This document shows, piece by piece, positions 1-7,478 of a DNA stretch of 64,000 nt (position 1 is its first letter; every line of letters starts with the position of its first letter). The notes beneath the pieces were generated by a model that saw nothing but the letters and a program-made list of their open reading frames with translations, had not been told where the DNA came from and made no database searches. The DNA comes from Bradyrhizobium murdochi (GTDB lineage Bacteria > Pseudomonadota > Alphaproteobacteria > Rhizobiales > Xanthobacteraceae): assembly GCF_000472965.1 (NCBI RefSeq), contig NZ_AXAU01000002.1, forward strand, positions 540,751-604,750, in the 5' to 3' direction. A program made the position numbers and the translations under genes.

Positions 1-1
1 T

Positions 2-541
2 CTCGATTTCATCGTCGACAATTATTCCCCGGTGCTCGAGACCATTCAGGAAGAAGTCGAGGCGATGGAGGAGCAGGTGCTTGCAAGCGCGATGACGCGG
101 ACGCAGATCGAGCGGCTATATCTGTTGCGACGCGACCTGTTGCGCCTGCGCAATGCCGTCGGCCCATTGGTCGAAGTCTGCCGCCGGCTCGAGCACGACA
201 ATTTGCCGATGGTGCGGCCGACGATGCGGCCGCTGTTCCGCGATGTTACCGATCATGTCCGGACGGTGCAGGAGCGGATCGATTCGCTTCGCGAAGTGCT
301 GGCGTTTGCCTTTGAGGCGAGCCTGCTGGTCGGCCAGGCGCAAGAGACGGCCGTGTCCAAGAAGCTCGCGTCATGGCTCGCCATTATCGCGGTCCCGACC
401 GCGATCGCCGGCATCTACGGCATGAACTTCAAGCACATGCCGGAGCTGGAGTGGGAGTACGGTTATTTCACCGTGGTCGGCATCGTCCTGCTCGTATGCG
501 CAGGATTGTTCTGGCGCTTCCGCCGCGCCGGCTGGCTATAG
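2..541 (+). CDS. CorA-family divalent-cation transporter, C-terminal part (5' end outside window)
   Basis: This is the last 179 codons of a CorA-type Mg2+/Co2+ (or Zn2+) inner-membrane channel; the frame is open through the left edge, so the start is outside the window. The visible part is the end of the cytoplasmic helical funnel, then a first membrane segment ending in the signature YGMNF, a short periplasmic loop (KHMPELEWEYG), a second membrane segment and a basic tail (FRRAGWL). That two-helix layout with a GMN motif defines the family. Nothing in the neighbourhood points to a special role. It converges on the formate dehydrogenase operon across a palindromic repeat. Confidence 0.9.
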   Translation, partial: LDFIVDNYSPVLETIQEEVEAMEEQVLASAMTRTQIERLYLLRRDLLRLRNAVGPLVEVCRRLEHDNLPMVRPTMRPLFRDVTDHVRTVQERIDSLREVLAFAFEASLLVGQAQETAVSKKLASWLAIIAVPTAIAGIYGMNFKHMPELEWEYGYFTVVGIVLLVCAGLFWRFRRAGWL

Positions 542-559
542 CGGTTTCATGACTCGCCT

Positions 560-639
560 CGTCATTGCGAGGAGCAAAGCGACGAAGCAATCCGTTCTTT
601 CTTTTTGCGGCGGCATGGATTGCTTCGCTCGCAATGACG
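560..639. repeat. Intergenic palindromic repeat between convergent genes
   Basis: The left arm (560-593) and right arm (617-639) are inverted versions of the same sequence: CGTCATTGCGAG pairs with CTCGCAATGACG, and GAAGCAATCC pairs with GGATTGCTTC. The transcript would form a long stem-loop between the ends of the corA-like gene and fdsA. Palindromes of this type recur in Bradyrhizobium and Rhodopseudomonas intergenic DNA (recognised from experience, not searched). It may also stop transcription from both sides. Confidence 0.75.
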
Positions 640-667
640 GCTCCACGCCAAATGCGTTACACTCCAC

Positions 668-3433
668 CTACTCCGCCGCCGACTGTAGCGCCAGCCTTTC
701 GGCGCGCACAGCGCAGAACTTGAATTCGGGGATCTTGCCGAACGGATCAAGCGCTGGGTTGGTCAGCAAGTTGGCCGCCGCCTCCGCGTAGCAGAACGGC
801 ATGAAGATCATGTTCTCCGGCACGTCGCGATCGGACCGCACCTTGACCTCGACCGCGCCGCGACGAGTTTCCAGCTTGATGAAATCGCCTGGCCAGACGC
901 TGAGCTTGCGCATGTCCTTCGGCGACATGAACGCCACCGCCTCCGGTTCGATCTGGTCGAGCACGGATGCGCGGCGGGTCATCGAGCCGGTGTGCCAGTG
1001 CTCGAGCACGCGGCCGGTCGAGAGCACCATCGGATATTCGGCGTCGGGCACCTCGTCCGGCGCGATCACCTTGGCCGGAACGATTTTGCCGCGGCCGCTC
1101 GCGGTTGGGAAACCTGTGGTGAAAATGATCTCGTTGCCGGGCTTGTACGGATCGTCGACCGGATAGGTCACCGCGCCCTCGCGCACCAGCCGCTCCCAGG
1201 TGATGTTCTTCAGCGACGGCATCACCTGCGTCATCTCGGTGAAGACATCGGCCGGGCCGTCGTAGTTCCACGGCAGCCCCATGCGCTTGCCGATCTCCTG
1301 GATGATCCAGAGATCCTGCCGCGCATCGCCCGGCGGACGGATCACTTCCCGCGCGAGCTGCACGCGGCGGTCGGTATTGGTGAAGGTGCCGGACTTTTCA
1401 GCGAATGCCGAGGCCGGCAGGATCACGTCAGCGTGGAACGCGGTTTCGGTGACGAAGAGATCCTGCACCACCAGATGGTCGAGCATGGCGAGCGCTTCGC
1501 GCGCGTGCTGCAGGTCGGGATCCGACATCGCGGGGTTTTCGCCCTCGATATACATGCCGGTGATTTCGCCGGCGTGGATCGCGTTCATGATCTCGACCAC
1601 GGTGAGACCGCGAACTGGATCAAGATCCTGATGCCAGAGTTTTTCGAAAGGCTCGCGCAGATCGGTGCGTCCGACCGGCTGATAGTCCGGCAGGAACATC
1701 GGGATCAAACCGGCGTCGGAAGCACCCTGCACGTTGTTCTGGCCGCGCAGCGGATGCAGGCCGGTGCCGGGACGGCCGACCTGGCCTGTCGTTAGCGCCA
1801 GCGCGATCAGGCAGCGCGCGTTGTCGGTGCCGTGGATGTGCTGGCTGATGCCCATGCCCCAGAAAATGATCGAGGCCTGCGAGCGCGCGTAAGTTCGCGC
1901 CACCTCCTTCAGCGTCTCGGCAGGGATACCGCAGATCGCTTCCATCTTCTCCGGCGGGAATTCCTTGATACGCTCGGCGAGTTCGTCAAAGCCTTCGGTA
2001 TAGCCCGCGATATATTGCTGGTCGGTCAGCCCTTCGGTGATGATGGTGTGGAGCATCGCGTTCAGCATGGCGACGTCGCTGCCGGGCTTGAACGCGAGAT
2101 GCTTCCACGCGTGGCGCGAGAGCGCCTGCCGGCGCGGATCCATCACGATCAGCTTGGCGCCGCGCTTGGCCGCGTTCTTGAGATAAGTCGCAGCAACCGG
2201 ATGATTTATCGTCGGATTGGCGCCGATCACGATGATGACTTCGGCATCCATCGCCGCAGCAAACGGCGCCGACACCGCGCCCGAGTTCAGGCCCTCCATC
2301 AGCGCCGCCACCGAGGAAGCGTGGCACAGCCGCGTGCAGTGGTCGACATTGTTGGAGCCAAAACCGGTGCGCACCAGTTTTTGGAACAGATACGCCTCTT
2401 CGTTGGAGCCCTTTGCTGAGCCGAAGCCGGCGAGCGCTTTGACGCCCTTCTCGTCGCGAATTTTCACCAGCCCCTTGGCCGCAATATCCAGCGCTTCTTC
2501 CCACGAAGCTTCGCGGAAATGCGTGAACGGATTGGCCGGATCGACCTGGTCGTTGGCATCCTTCTTCGCATTGGGCAGCCGCACCAGCGGCTTTGTCAGC
2601 CGATGCGGGTGATGGATGTAATCAAAACCAAAACGTCCCTTGACGCAGAGCCGGTTGTGGTTGGCCGGGCCGTCGCGGCCCTCGGCATAAATGACCTTCT
2701 CGTCCTTGACCTGATAGGTGACCTGGCAGCCGACGCCGCAAAACGGGCATAGCGAGTCGACCTTCTTGTCCGCGTAAGTCACGCGGGTCTGCTTTTCGTC
2801 CAGCATCACCGAGGGCATAAGTGCGCCGGTCGGGCAGGCCTGCACGCACTCGCCGCACGCGACACAGGTCGATTCACCCATGGGGTCGTCGAAGTCGAAC
2901 ACGATCTTGGCGCCAGCATTGCGATAGGCCATGCCGATGACGTCGTTGACCTGGACCTCGCGGCAGGCGCGCACGCACAGGCCGCACTGGATGCAGGCGT
3001 CGAGATTGACGCTCATCGCGGGATGGCTGGTATCGCCCTGCCATCGCTCGGCCGCCGGGAAACGGCTCTCGGTCACCTCGACCTTTTCGGCCCAGTGCCA
3101 GAATTTCGAATCAGGATCGTGCGAGGTCTCGCGCGCCGGCTGGTCGGCGACCAGCAATTCCATCACCATTTTCTGCGCCGCGACGGCGCGGGCGCTTTCG
3201 GTCTTCACCTTCATGCCGACGCTCGGCGTGCGCTTGCAGGACGCGGCCAGCACGCGCTCGCCCTCGATCTCGACCATGCAGGCGCGGCAATTGCCGTCAG
3301 GCCGGTAGTCCGGCTCCGGCGAATAACAGAGATGCGGGATTTCCTTCTGGTGGCGTTTTGCCACCTGCCAGATGGTCTCGCCCGCGTTGGCCTCGACCTG
3401 TTGGCCGTCGAGTTCGAACTTGATCTTGGTCAT
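668..3433 (-). CDS. fdsA: NAD-dependent formate dehydrogenase, molybdenum catalytic (alpha) subunit
   Basis: This 921-residue protein oxidises formate to CO2 in the cytoplasm and passes electrons through iron-sulfur clusters to the diaphorase subunit encoded upstream. Domains in order: an N-terminal [2Fe-2S] ferredoxin domain (Cys in CYSPEPDYRPDGNCRAC, about residues 36-50), a His/Cys [4Fe-4S] site, two ferredoxin-like [4Fe-4S] sites (CIQCGLCVRAC and CVACGECVQACP, about 150-205), a CPFCGVGC [4Fe-4S] site (about 230), then the bis-MGD molybdopterin domains. The metal ligand is a cysteine in CTRLCHASS, not selenocysteine. Length and layout match FdsA of Cupriavidus and Rhodobacter. It overlaps fdsB by 4 bases (ATGA), so the two are translationally coupled. 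FdhD and cofactor genes lie nearby. Confidence 0.95.
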   Translation of the reverse strand: MTKIKFELDGQQVEANAGETIWQVAKRHQKEIPHLCYSPEPDYRPDGNCRACMVEIEGERVLAASCKRTPSVGMKVKTESARAVAAQKMVMELLVADQPARETSHDPDSKFWHWAEKVEVTESRFPAAERWQGDTSHPAMSVNLDACIQCGLCVRACREVQVNDVIGMAYRNAGAKIVFDFDDPMGESTCVACGECVQACPTGALMPSVMLDEKQTRVTYADKKVDSLCPFCGVGCQVTYQVKDEKVIYAEGRDGPANHNRLCVKGRFGFDYIHHPHRLTKPLVRLPNAKKDANDQVDPANPFTHFREASWEEALDIAAKGLVKIRDEKGVKALAGFGSAKGSNEEAYLFQKLVRTGFGSNNVDHCTRLCHASSVAALMEGLNSGAVSAPFAAAMDAEVIIVIGANPTINHPVAATYLKNAAKRGAKLIVMDPRRQALSRHAWKHLAFKPGSDVAMLNAMLHTIITEGLTDQQYIAGYTEGFDELAERIKEFPPEKMEAICGIPAETLKEVARTYARSQASIIFWGMGISQHIHGTDNARCLIALALTTGQVGRPGTGLHPLRGQNNVQGASDAGLIPMFLPDYQPVGRTDLREPFEKLWHQDLDPVRGLTVVEIMNAIHAGEITGMYIEGENPAMSDPDLQHAREALAMLDHLVVQDLFVTETAFHADVILPASAFAEKSGTFTNTDRRVQLAREVIRPPGDARQDLWIIQEIGKRMGLPWNYDGPADVFTEMTQVMPSLKNITWERLVREGAVTYPVDDPYKPGNEIIFTTGFPTASGRGKIVPAKVIAPDEVPDAEYPMVLSTGRVLEHWHTGSMTRRASVLDQIEPEAVAFMSPKDMRKLSVWPGDFIKLETRRGAVEVKVRSDRDVPENMIFMPFCYAEAAANLLTNPALDPFGKIPEFKFCAVRAERLALQSAAE

Positions 3434-5148
3434 TCCGCGGCCTCTTTCGGCACGAATTCTTCCGGAAAATATTTAATCACTGACGTCAGCGGGTTCGAAG
3501 CAGCTTGTCCAAGCCCGCAGATCGAGGCGTCGCGCATCGCCTGGCTCAATTGGTCCAGCAATTCGCGGTCCCAGACCGGCCGCTGCATCAAAAGCGCCGC
3601 CTTCTGGGTTCCAACGCGGCACGGCGTGCACTGGCCGCAGCTTTCATCTTCGAAGAATTTCATCAGGTTCAACGCCGCGCCCTTCACACTGTCCTGCTCG
3701 GACAGGATAACGACAGCGGCGGAGCCGATGAAGCAGCCGTATTTTTCCAGGGTGCCGAAATCGAGCGGGATGTTGTCCATCGATGCCGGCAGGATGCCGC
3801 CCGACGCGCCGCCCGGCAGATAGGCGTGGAAGGTGTGGCCGTCGGCCATGCCGCCGCAGAACTCGTCGATCAGTTCGCGCACGGTGACGCCGGCGGGCGC
3901 CAGCTTCATGCCGGGATTTTTCACGCGGCCCGAGACCGAGTAGCTGCGCAGGCCATGGCGATCGTTGCGGCCATGGCTCTTCCACCAGTCGGCGCCCTTC
4001 TCGACGATGTCGCGCACCCACCACAGCGTCTCGATATTGTTGATCAGCGTCGGCAGGCCGAACAGGCCGACCTGGAATGGGTAAGGCGGCTTGTGCCTAG
4101 GCAGACCACGCTTGCCCTCGATCGATTCGAGCAGCGAGGATTCCTCGCCGCAGATATAGGCGCCCGCGCCGCGGCGCATATGCAGCACGGGACCGCCCGG
4201 CGGCAATTTTGCGATTTCGCGCGTGAGGATTTCGCGCGACGCCGGATATTCGTCGCGCAGATAGATATAGACGTCGGTCGCTTCGACGACATGCGCGCCG
4301 ATCAGCATGCCCTCGATGAAGCGATGCGGATCGGTTTCGAGATAGAAGCGGTCCTTGAACGTGCCGGGTTCGCCCTCGTCGCCGTTGATCGCCATCAGCC
4401 GCGGGCCGGGCTCACCCAGCACCGCGCGCCATTTGCGTCCCGTCGGAAAGCCCGCGCCGCCGAGCCCGCGCAGCGAAGCGTCGTCGAGCGCCTTCAGCAG
4501 GTCGTTCCTGCTCAGCTCGCCCGAGCGCAGGCGGTTGAGCAGCTTGTAGCCGCCGCCTGCGACATAGGCGTCATAGTCGGTATATTTGGGCAGATGTGCG
4601 TGGGTGTCGCCGGCCTTGGCGGCGGCGAGCACATTCGTAACCGTGGCATGATCGACAAAGTGATGGCCGACTTCGGCGGCGGGCGCGGTGTCGCAGCGGC
4701 CAACGCAGGGCGCGCGCACCACGCGGATGCCCGGGCCGGCATTGTCCTGCAGTTCGTGCAGCAGCTTCTCCGCGCCCATCATGGCGCAGGTCAGCGAATC
4801 GCAGACCCGGATGGTCAGCGGCGCGATATCGGGCGCACCCTCCTTCACCACGTCGAAATGCGCGTAGAAGGTCGCGGTCTCGAACACTTCCGCAAACGAC
4901 AGTTTCATCTCGTCGGCAAGCGCTGCCAGATGCGCCGCGGAGATCTGGTGATACGTGTCCTGGATCAGGTGCAGATGCTCGATCAGCAGGTCGCGCCGCC
5001 GTGGCCGGTCGCCGAGCAGAAGCTCGATCTCATGGGCGGCGGTGGGGTCGACCTGGCGGCCCTTCGGCGTCGCCTTGGCCCGCTTCCGTCCCGCGCCCGG
5101 ATGATCGAACGATCGGACTTTTTGTAGGTCGTGTACGTCGTGATCCAT
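3430..5148 (-). CDS. fdsB: Formate dehydrogenase diaphorase subunit: NuoE-like plus NuoF-like fusion
   Basis: This 572-residue protein takes electrons from FdsA and reduces NAD+. The N-terminal ~160 residues resemble NuoE/FdsG: a helical bundle, then a thioredoxin-like fold with intact [2Fe-2S] cysteines (CDSLTC and CVGRC). The remainder is NuoF-like: GLGGAGFPTGRKW, NGDEGEPGTFKDR and GAGAYICGEESSLLESIEGK for FMN and NADH, and SCGQCTPCRVG plus a later Cys for [4Fe-4S]. In the FdsGBA enzymes known to me, the gamma subunit that carries this [2Fe-2S] cluster is a separate protein; no separate fdsG is seen here, so the fusion probably replaces it. The ATG has an upstream AGGGA, and a sigma-54-type promoter lies about 47 bases before it. 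Confidence 0.93.
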   Translation of the reverse strand: MDHDVHDLQKVRSFDHPGAGRKRAKATPKGRQVDPTAAHEIELLLGDRPRRRDLLIEHLHLIQDTYHQISAAHLAALADEMKLSFAEVFETATFYAHFDVVKEGAPDIAPLTIRVCDSLTCAMMGAEKLLHELQDNAGPGIRVVRAPCVGRCDTAPAAEVGHHFVDHATVTNVLAAAKAGDTHAHLPKYTDYDAYVAGGGYKLLNRLRSGELSRNDLLKALDDASLRGLGGAGFPTGRKWRAVLGEPGPRLMAINGDEGEPGTFKDRFYLETDPHRFIEGMLIGAHVVEATDVYIYLRDEYPASREILTREIAKLPPGGPVLHMRRGAGAYICGEESSLLESIEGKRGLPRHKPPYPFQVGLFGLPTLINNIETLWWVRDIVEKGADWWKSHGRNDRHGLRSYSVSGRVKNPGMKLAPAGVTVRELIDEFCGGMADGHTFHAYLPGGASGGILPASMDNIPLDFGTLEKYGCFIGSAAVVILSEQDSVKGAALNLMKFFEDESCGQCTPCRVGTQKAALLMQRPVWDRELLDQLSQAMRDASICGLGQAASNPLTSVIKYFPEEFVPKEAAE

Positions 5149-5194
5149 CGAAACGTCTCGTTCCCTGCCAGTCTGCGGCCAACTCTAGTCAGTG

Positions 5195-5210
5195 GCATGC
5201 CAGATGCCAA
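5195..5210 (-). promoter_or_regulatory. Candidate sigma-54 (-24/-12) promoter of the fds operon
   Basis: On the minus strand the sequence is TTGGCATCTGGCATGC. It has the GG-N10-GC spacing and most of the TTGGCAC...TTGC consensus; the mismatches are T for C after GGCA and A for T before TGC. Transcription would start near 5183, giving a leader of about 35 bases before the fdsB ATG. The same stretch contains the perfect palindrome TGGCATGCCA (5193-5202), so an operator is an alternative reading. Confidence 0.5.
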
Positions 5211-5419
5211 GAGATTTATCAGATATTTAGGGCAACACAGGCCGCGAGCTTTCGATCCACTCCGCGCCTGGAGCAATCACGTTCGCTTTGCCTAATCACG
5301 GGATGAGAACACGCGAATTTAGTCCGGAGATCAATAAAGCCGTCTCATGCTGCGATTGCGAATGCGCATTGATCTGCATTTCCGATTACTCGATTTGAAA
5401 TCGGTATCGCGCCTGAAAT

Positions 5420-5449
5420 GCCGTCGCGGAACGCTCGCCCCGCGACGGC
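5420..5449 (-). terminator. Stem-loop terminator after oxlT
   Basis: Ten-base perfect arms GCCGTCGCGG (5420-5429) and CCGCGACGGC (5440-5449) enclose a ten-base loop just past the oxlT stop codon. The following minus-strand sequence (ATTTCAGG) is only weakly T-rich. The rest of 5211-5419 contains no gene I can support. Confidence 0.6.
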
Positions 5450-5457
5450 CAGAAGAG

Positions 5458-7110
5458 TCAGAGGATCTTGACGGCGCTTTCCAGCGTCTTCCAGACGCCC
5501 CAGGCCAGGGGAATGCCGACGAACGCCCAGAACAGCGCAGCCTTGGCGTCGAGCCCTCCGAACCCGATGCCGTAGGATCCTGACGGCCCCGAGCTGCCCG
5601 CGCTCGCCGTCGCCGCCTGCAGCTTGGCAACCTCGGCGTCGCTCATGTGCCACTTCGCGTCGACCGGCTTGATCAGGTAGTTGCAGATCAGGCCCGCGAT
5701 CAGCATCGCGCACAGGATGTACATCGTCGTGTTGTAAAGCTGGTCGCGCGGCACGCCGGCGGCAAGCTGGAACTCGCGGATGTAGTTCACGACTACTGGA
5801 CCGATGATGCCCGCCGTCGACCACGCGGTCAGCAGACGGCCATGGATTGCGCCGACGAACTGTGTGCCGAACATATCGGCGAGATAGGCCGGCACGGTGG
5901 CGAAGCCGCCGCCATACATCGACAGGATGATACCGAAGCCGAGCACGAACAGAAGTTTTGAGCCCATCGCCGCAAATGTCGGCGCCAGCGCATAGAGCAC
6001 GATGCCCAGGATGAAGAACGTATAGTAGGTGTTCTTGCGGCCCATCTTGTCCGACAGCGAGGCCCAGAAGAACCGGCCGCCGATGTTGAACAACGAGAGC
6101 AGCCCGGCGAAGCCGGCCGCAATCCCTGCAATGGTCGCCTTCTGCGCGGCGTCAAGCTGGTTGAAGCCGACGTCGGGCAATCCGATCAGCTTGCCGGCGA
6201 AGATTTCCTGCAGCATCGGCGAAGCCATGCCGATCACGCCGATGCCCGCAGAGACGTTGAGGCAGAGCACCCACCAGATCAGCCAGAACTGCGGCGTCTT
6301 GTGCGCGTCCTTCAGGTGGACGTGGTTCTGCGAGATCATCGCATTGGCTTTCGCCGGCGGCGTCCAACCCTCCGGGCGCCAGCCCGCCGGCGGAATGCGA
6401 TAGCGGAAGGCGCCGATCATCATGAATACGAAGTAGATCGCGCCCATCGCGATGAAGGTTTCCCAGGCGCCTACCGAGGTCGGCGACTTGAAATAATTCA
6501 TCAACAGGTTCGCCAGCGGCGCGCCGATCATCGCGCCGCCGCCAAAGCCCATGATAGCCATGCCGGTCGCCATGCCGCGGCGGTCCGGAAACCATTTCAC
6601 CAGCGTCGACACCGGCGAGATGTAGCCGAGGCCGAGCCCGATGCCGCCGATCACGCCGCTTCCTAGCCACAACAGCCACAGTTGATGGGTGATGATGCCG
6701 ATCGCGCCGAGCACCAGACCACCGCACCAGCACAGCGCCGACACAAAACCCGCCTTGCGCGGTCCGACGCGCTCCAGCCAGCCGCCCCAGATCGCGGCGG
6801 AGACGCCGAGCAACACGAAGAACAGCGTGTACATCCAGCCCATGCTGGCGACTTTCCAGTCGCAGGTGGTGGTGAACAATTCCTGCACCAGCGTCATGTC
6901 CGGGCAGGCTTTCGGCGCGGTCACGCCGATCGCGCGCGACAGCGGCAGCCAGAACACGCTGAAGCCATAGGCCATGCCGATGCACAGATGAATGCAGAGT
7001 GCGGCCGGCGGCACTAACCAGCGATTGAAGCCGGCGGTCGCAATCGTTCGCTCCTTGTCGAGAATCCCGAGCGCACCCGATGGTGCGAGCGTGGCATCGG
7101 CTGTCGTCAT
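5458..7110 (-). CDS. oxlT: MFS oxalate/formate antiporter-like permease
   Basis: This 550-residue inner-membrane permease of the major facilitator superfamily is closest in style to OxlT-type carriers, which exchange oxalate for formate. About twelve hydrophobic segments are visible, starting with FNRWLVPPAALCIHLCIGMA. The loop between the first two segments is long and contains a Cys/Lys-rich stretch (APKACPDMTLVQELF), and there is an extra hydrophobic segment at the C terminus (ALFWAFVGIPLAWGVWKTL). I chose the ATG at 7110 because GGAG precedes it and the protein aligns from there; the frame is open to 7281. Its position beside formate dehydrogenase supports oxalate or formate as substrate, but other carboxylates cannot be excluded. 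Confidence 0.82.
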   Translation of the reverse strand: MTTADATLAPSGALGILDKERTIATAGFNRWLVPPAALCIHLCIGMAYGFSVFWLPLSRAIGVTAPKACPDMTLVQELFTTTCDWKVASMGWMYTLFFVLLGVSAAIWGGWLERVGPRKAGFVSALCWCGGLVLGAIGIITHQLWLLWLGSGVIGGIGLGLGYISPVSTLVKWFPDRRGMATGMAIMGFGGGAMIGAPLANLLMNYFKSPTSVGAWETFIAMGAIYFVFMMIGAFRYRIPPAGWRPEGWTPPAKANAMISQNHVHLKDAHKTPQFWLIWWVLCLNVSAGIGVIGMASPMLQEIFAGKLIGLPDVGFNQLDAAQKATIAGIAAGFAGLLSLFNIGGRFFWASLSDKMGRKNTYYTFFILGIVLYALAPTFAAMGSKLLFVLGFGIILSMYGGGFATVPAYLADMFGTQFVGAIHGRLLTAWSTAGIIGPVVVNYIREFQLAAGVPRDQLYNTTMYILCAMLIAGLICNYLIKPVDAKWHMSDAEVAKLQAATASAGSSGPSGSYGIGFGGLDAKAALFWAFVGIPLAWGVWKTLESAVKIL

Positions 7111-7372
7111 AGGCGTATTCTCCAGGTTCGCGGCCTTACCGGGCACGATTGTTGAGAGGTTGGGGTATTGGATTGGGGGCCACGCAGCGCCGACCGTATG
7201 CGCGGGCGTGCGATGTCCGCGCGACAGATCGGAGTTCAAGTCGAGGCAAAATCGTTTTGAGGTGCGGCCTGGGCACGCCATGAAGACGGCAAGCGCGCGC
7301 GGTCGCCCAGCTTGCGACCGAATATCCGATCATCGCGTCCCCTCCCCACTCCAACCCTTGAGTGAGAAGTCA

Positions 7373-7388
7373 GCAATCCGCGTGCCAA
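7373..7388 (-). promoter_or_regulatory. Sigma-54 (-24/-12) promoter of oxlT
   Basis: The minus strand reads TTGGCACGCGGATTGC, which matches the sigma-54 consensus TTGGCACN5TTGC with exact GG-N10-GC spacing. It lies between the end of the histidine kinase gene and oxlT, pointing at oxlT. The leader would be about 250 bases. I see no gene or recognisable riboswitch in 7111-7372. Confidence 0.8.
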
Positions 7389-7439
7389 ATCGCGCGATGC
7401 AGAAAATCAATCACTTAACCAAATGCACACCGACGCATC

Positions 7440-7452
7440 GGACAAAATGTCC
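7440..7452. promoter_or_regulatory. Enhancer-type operator copy 1, GGACAAAATGTCC
   Basis: This inverted repeat (GGACA-N3-TGTCC) lies about 55 bases upstream of the -24 element. It is identical to the second copy at 7464-7476, with centres 24 bp apart. Location and pairing suit a dimeric NtrC-type activator; the adjacent response regulator is the obvious candidate. Confidence 0.65.
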
Positions 7453-7463
7453 TGATAGCCGCT

Positions 7464-7476
7464 GGACAAAATGTCC
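7464..7476. promoter_or_regulatory. Enhancer-type operator copy 2, GGACAAAATGTCC
   Basis: Second identical 13-bp inverted repeat, ending three bases before the kinase stop codon. Two sites in tandem upstream of a -24/-12 promoter are the standard arrangement for oligomerising sigma-54 activators. Confidence 0.65.
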
Positions 7477-7478
7477 GC

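Noticed and set aside
3505..5127. A 540-codon plus-strand frame opposite fdsB
   Set aside because: It is a shadow of fdsB in high-GC DNA; the composition is Arg/Ala/His-rich without domain motifs, whereas the minus strand encodes a clear enzyme.
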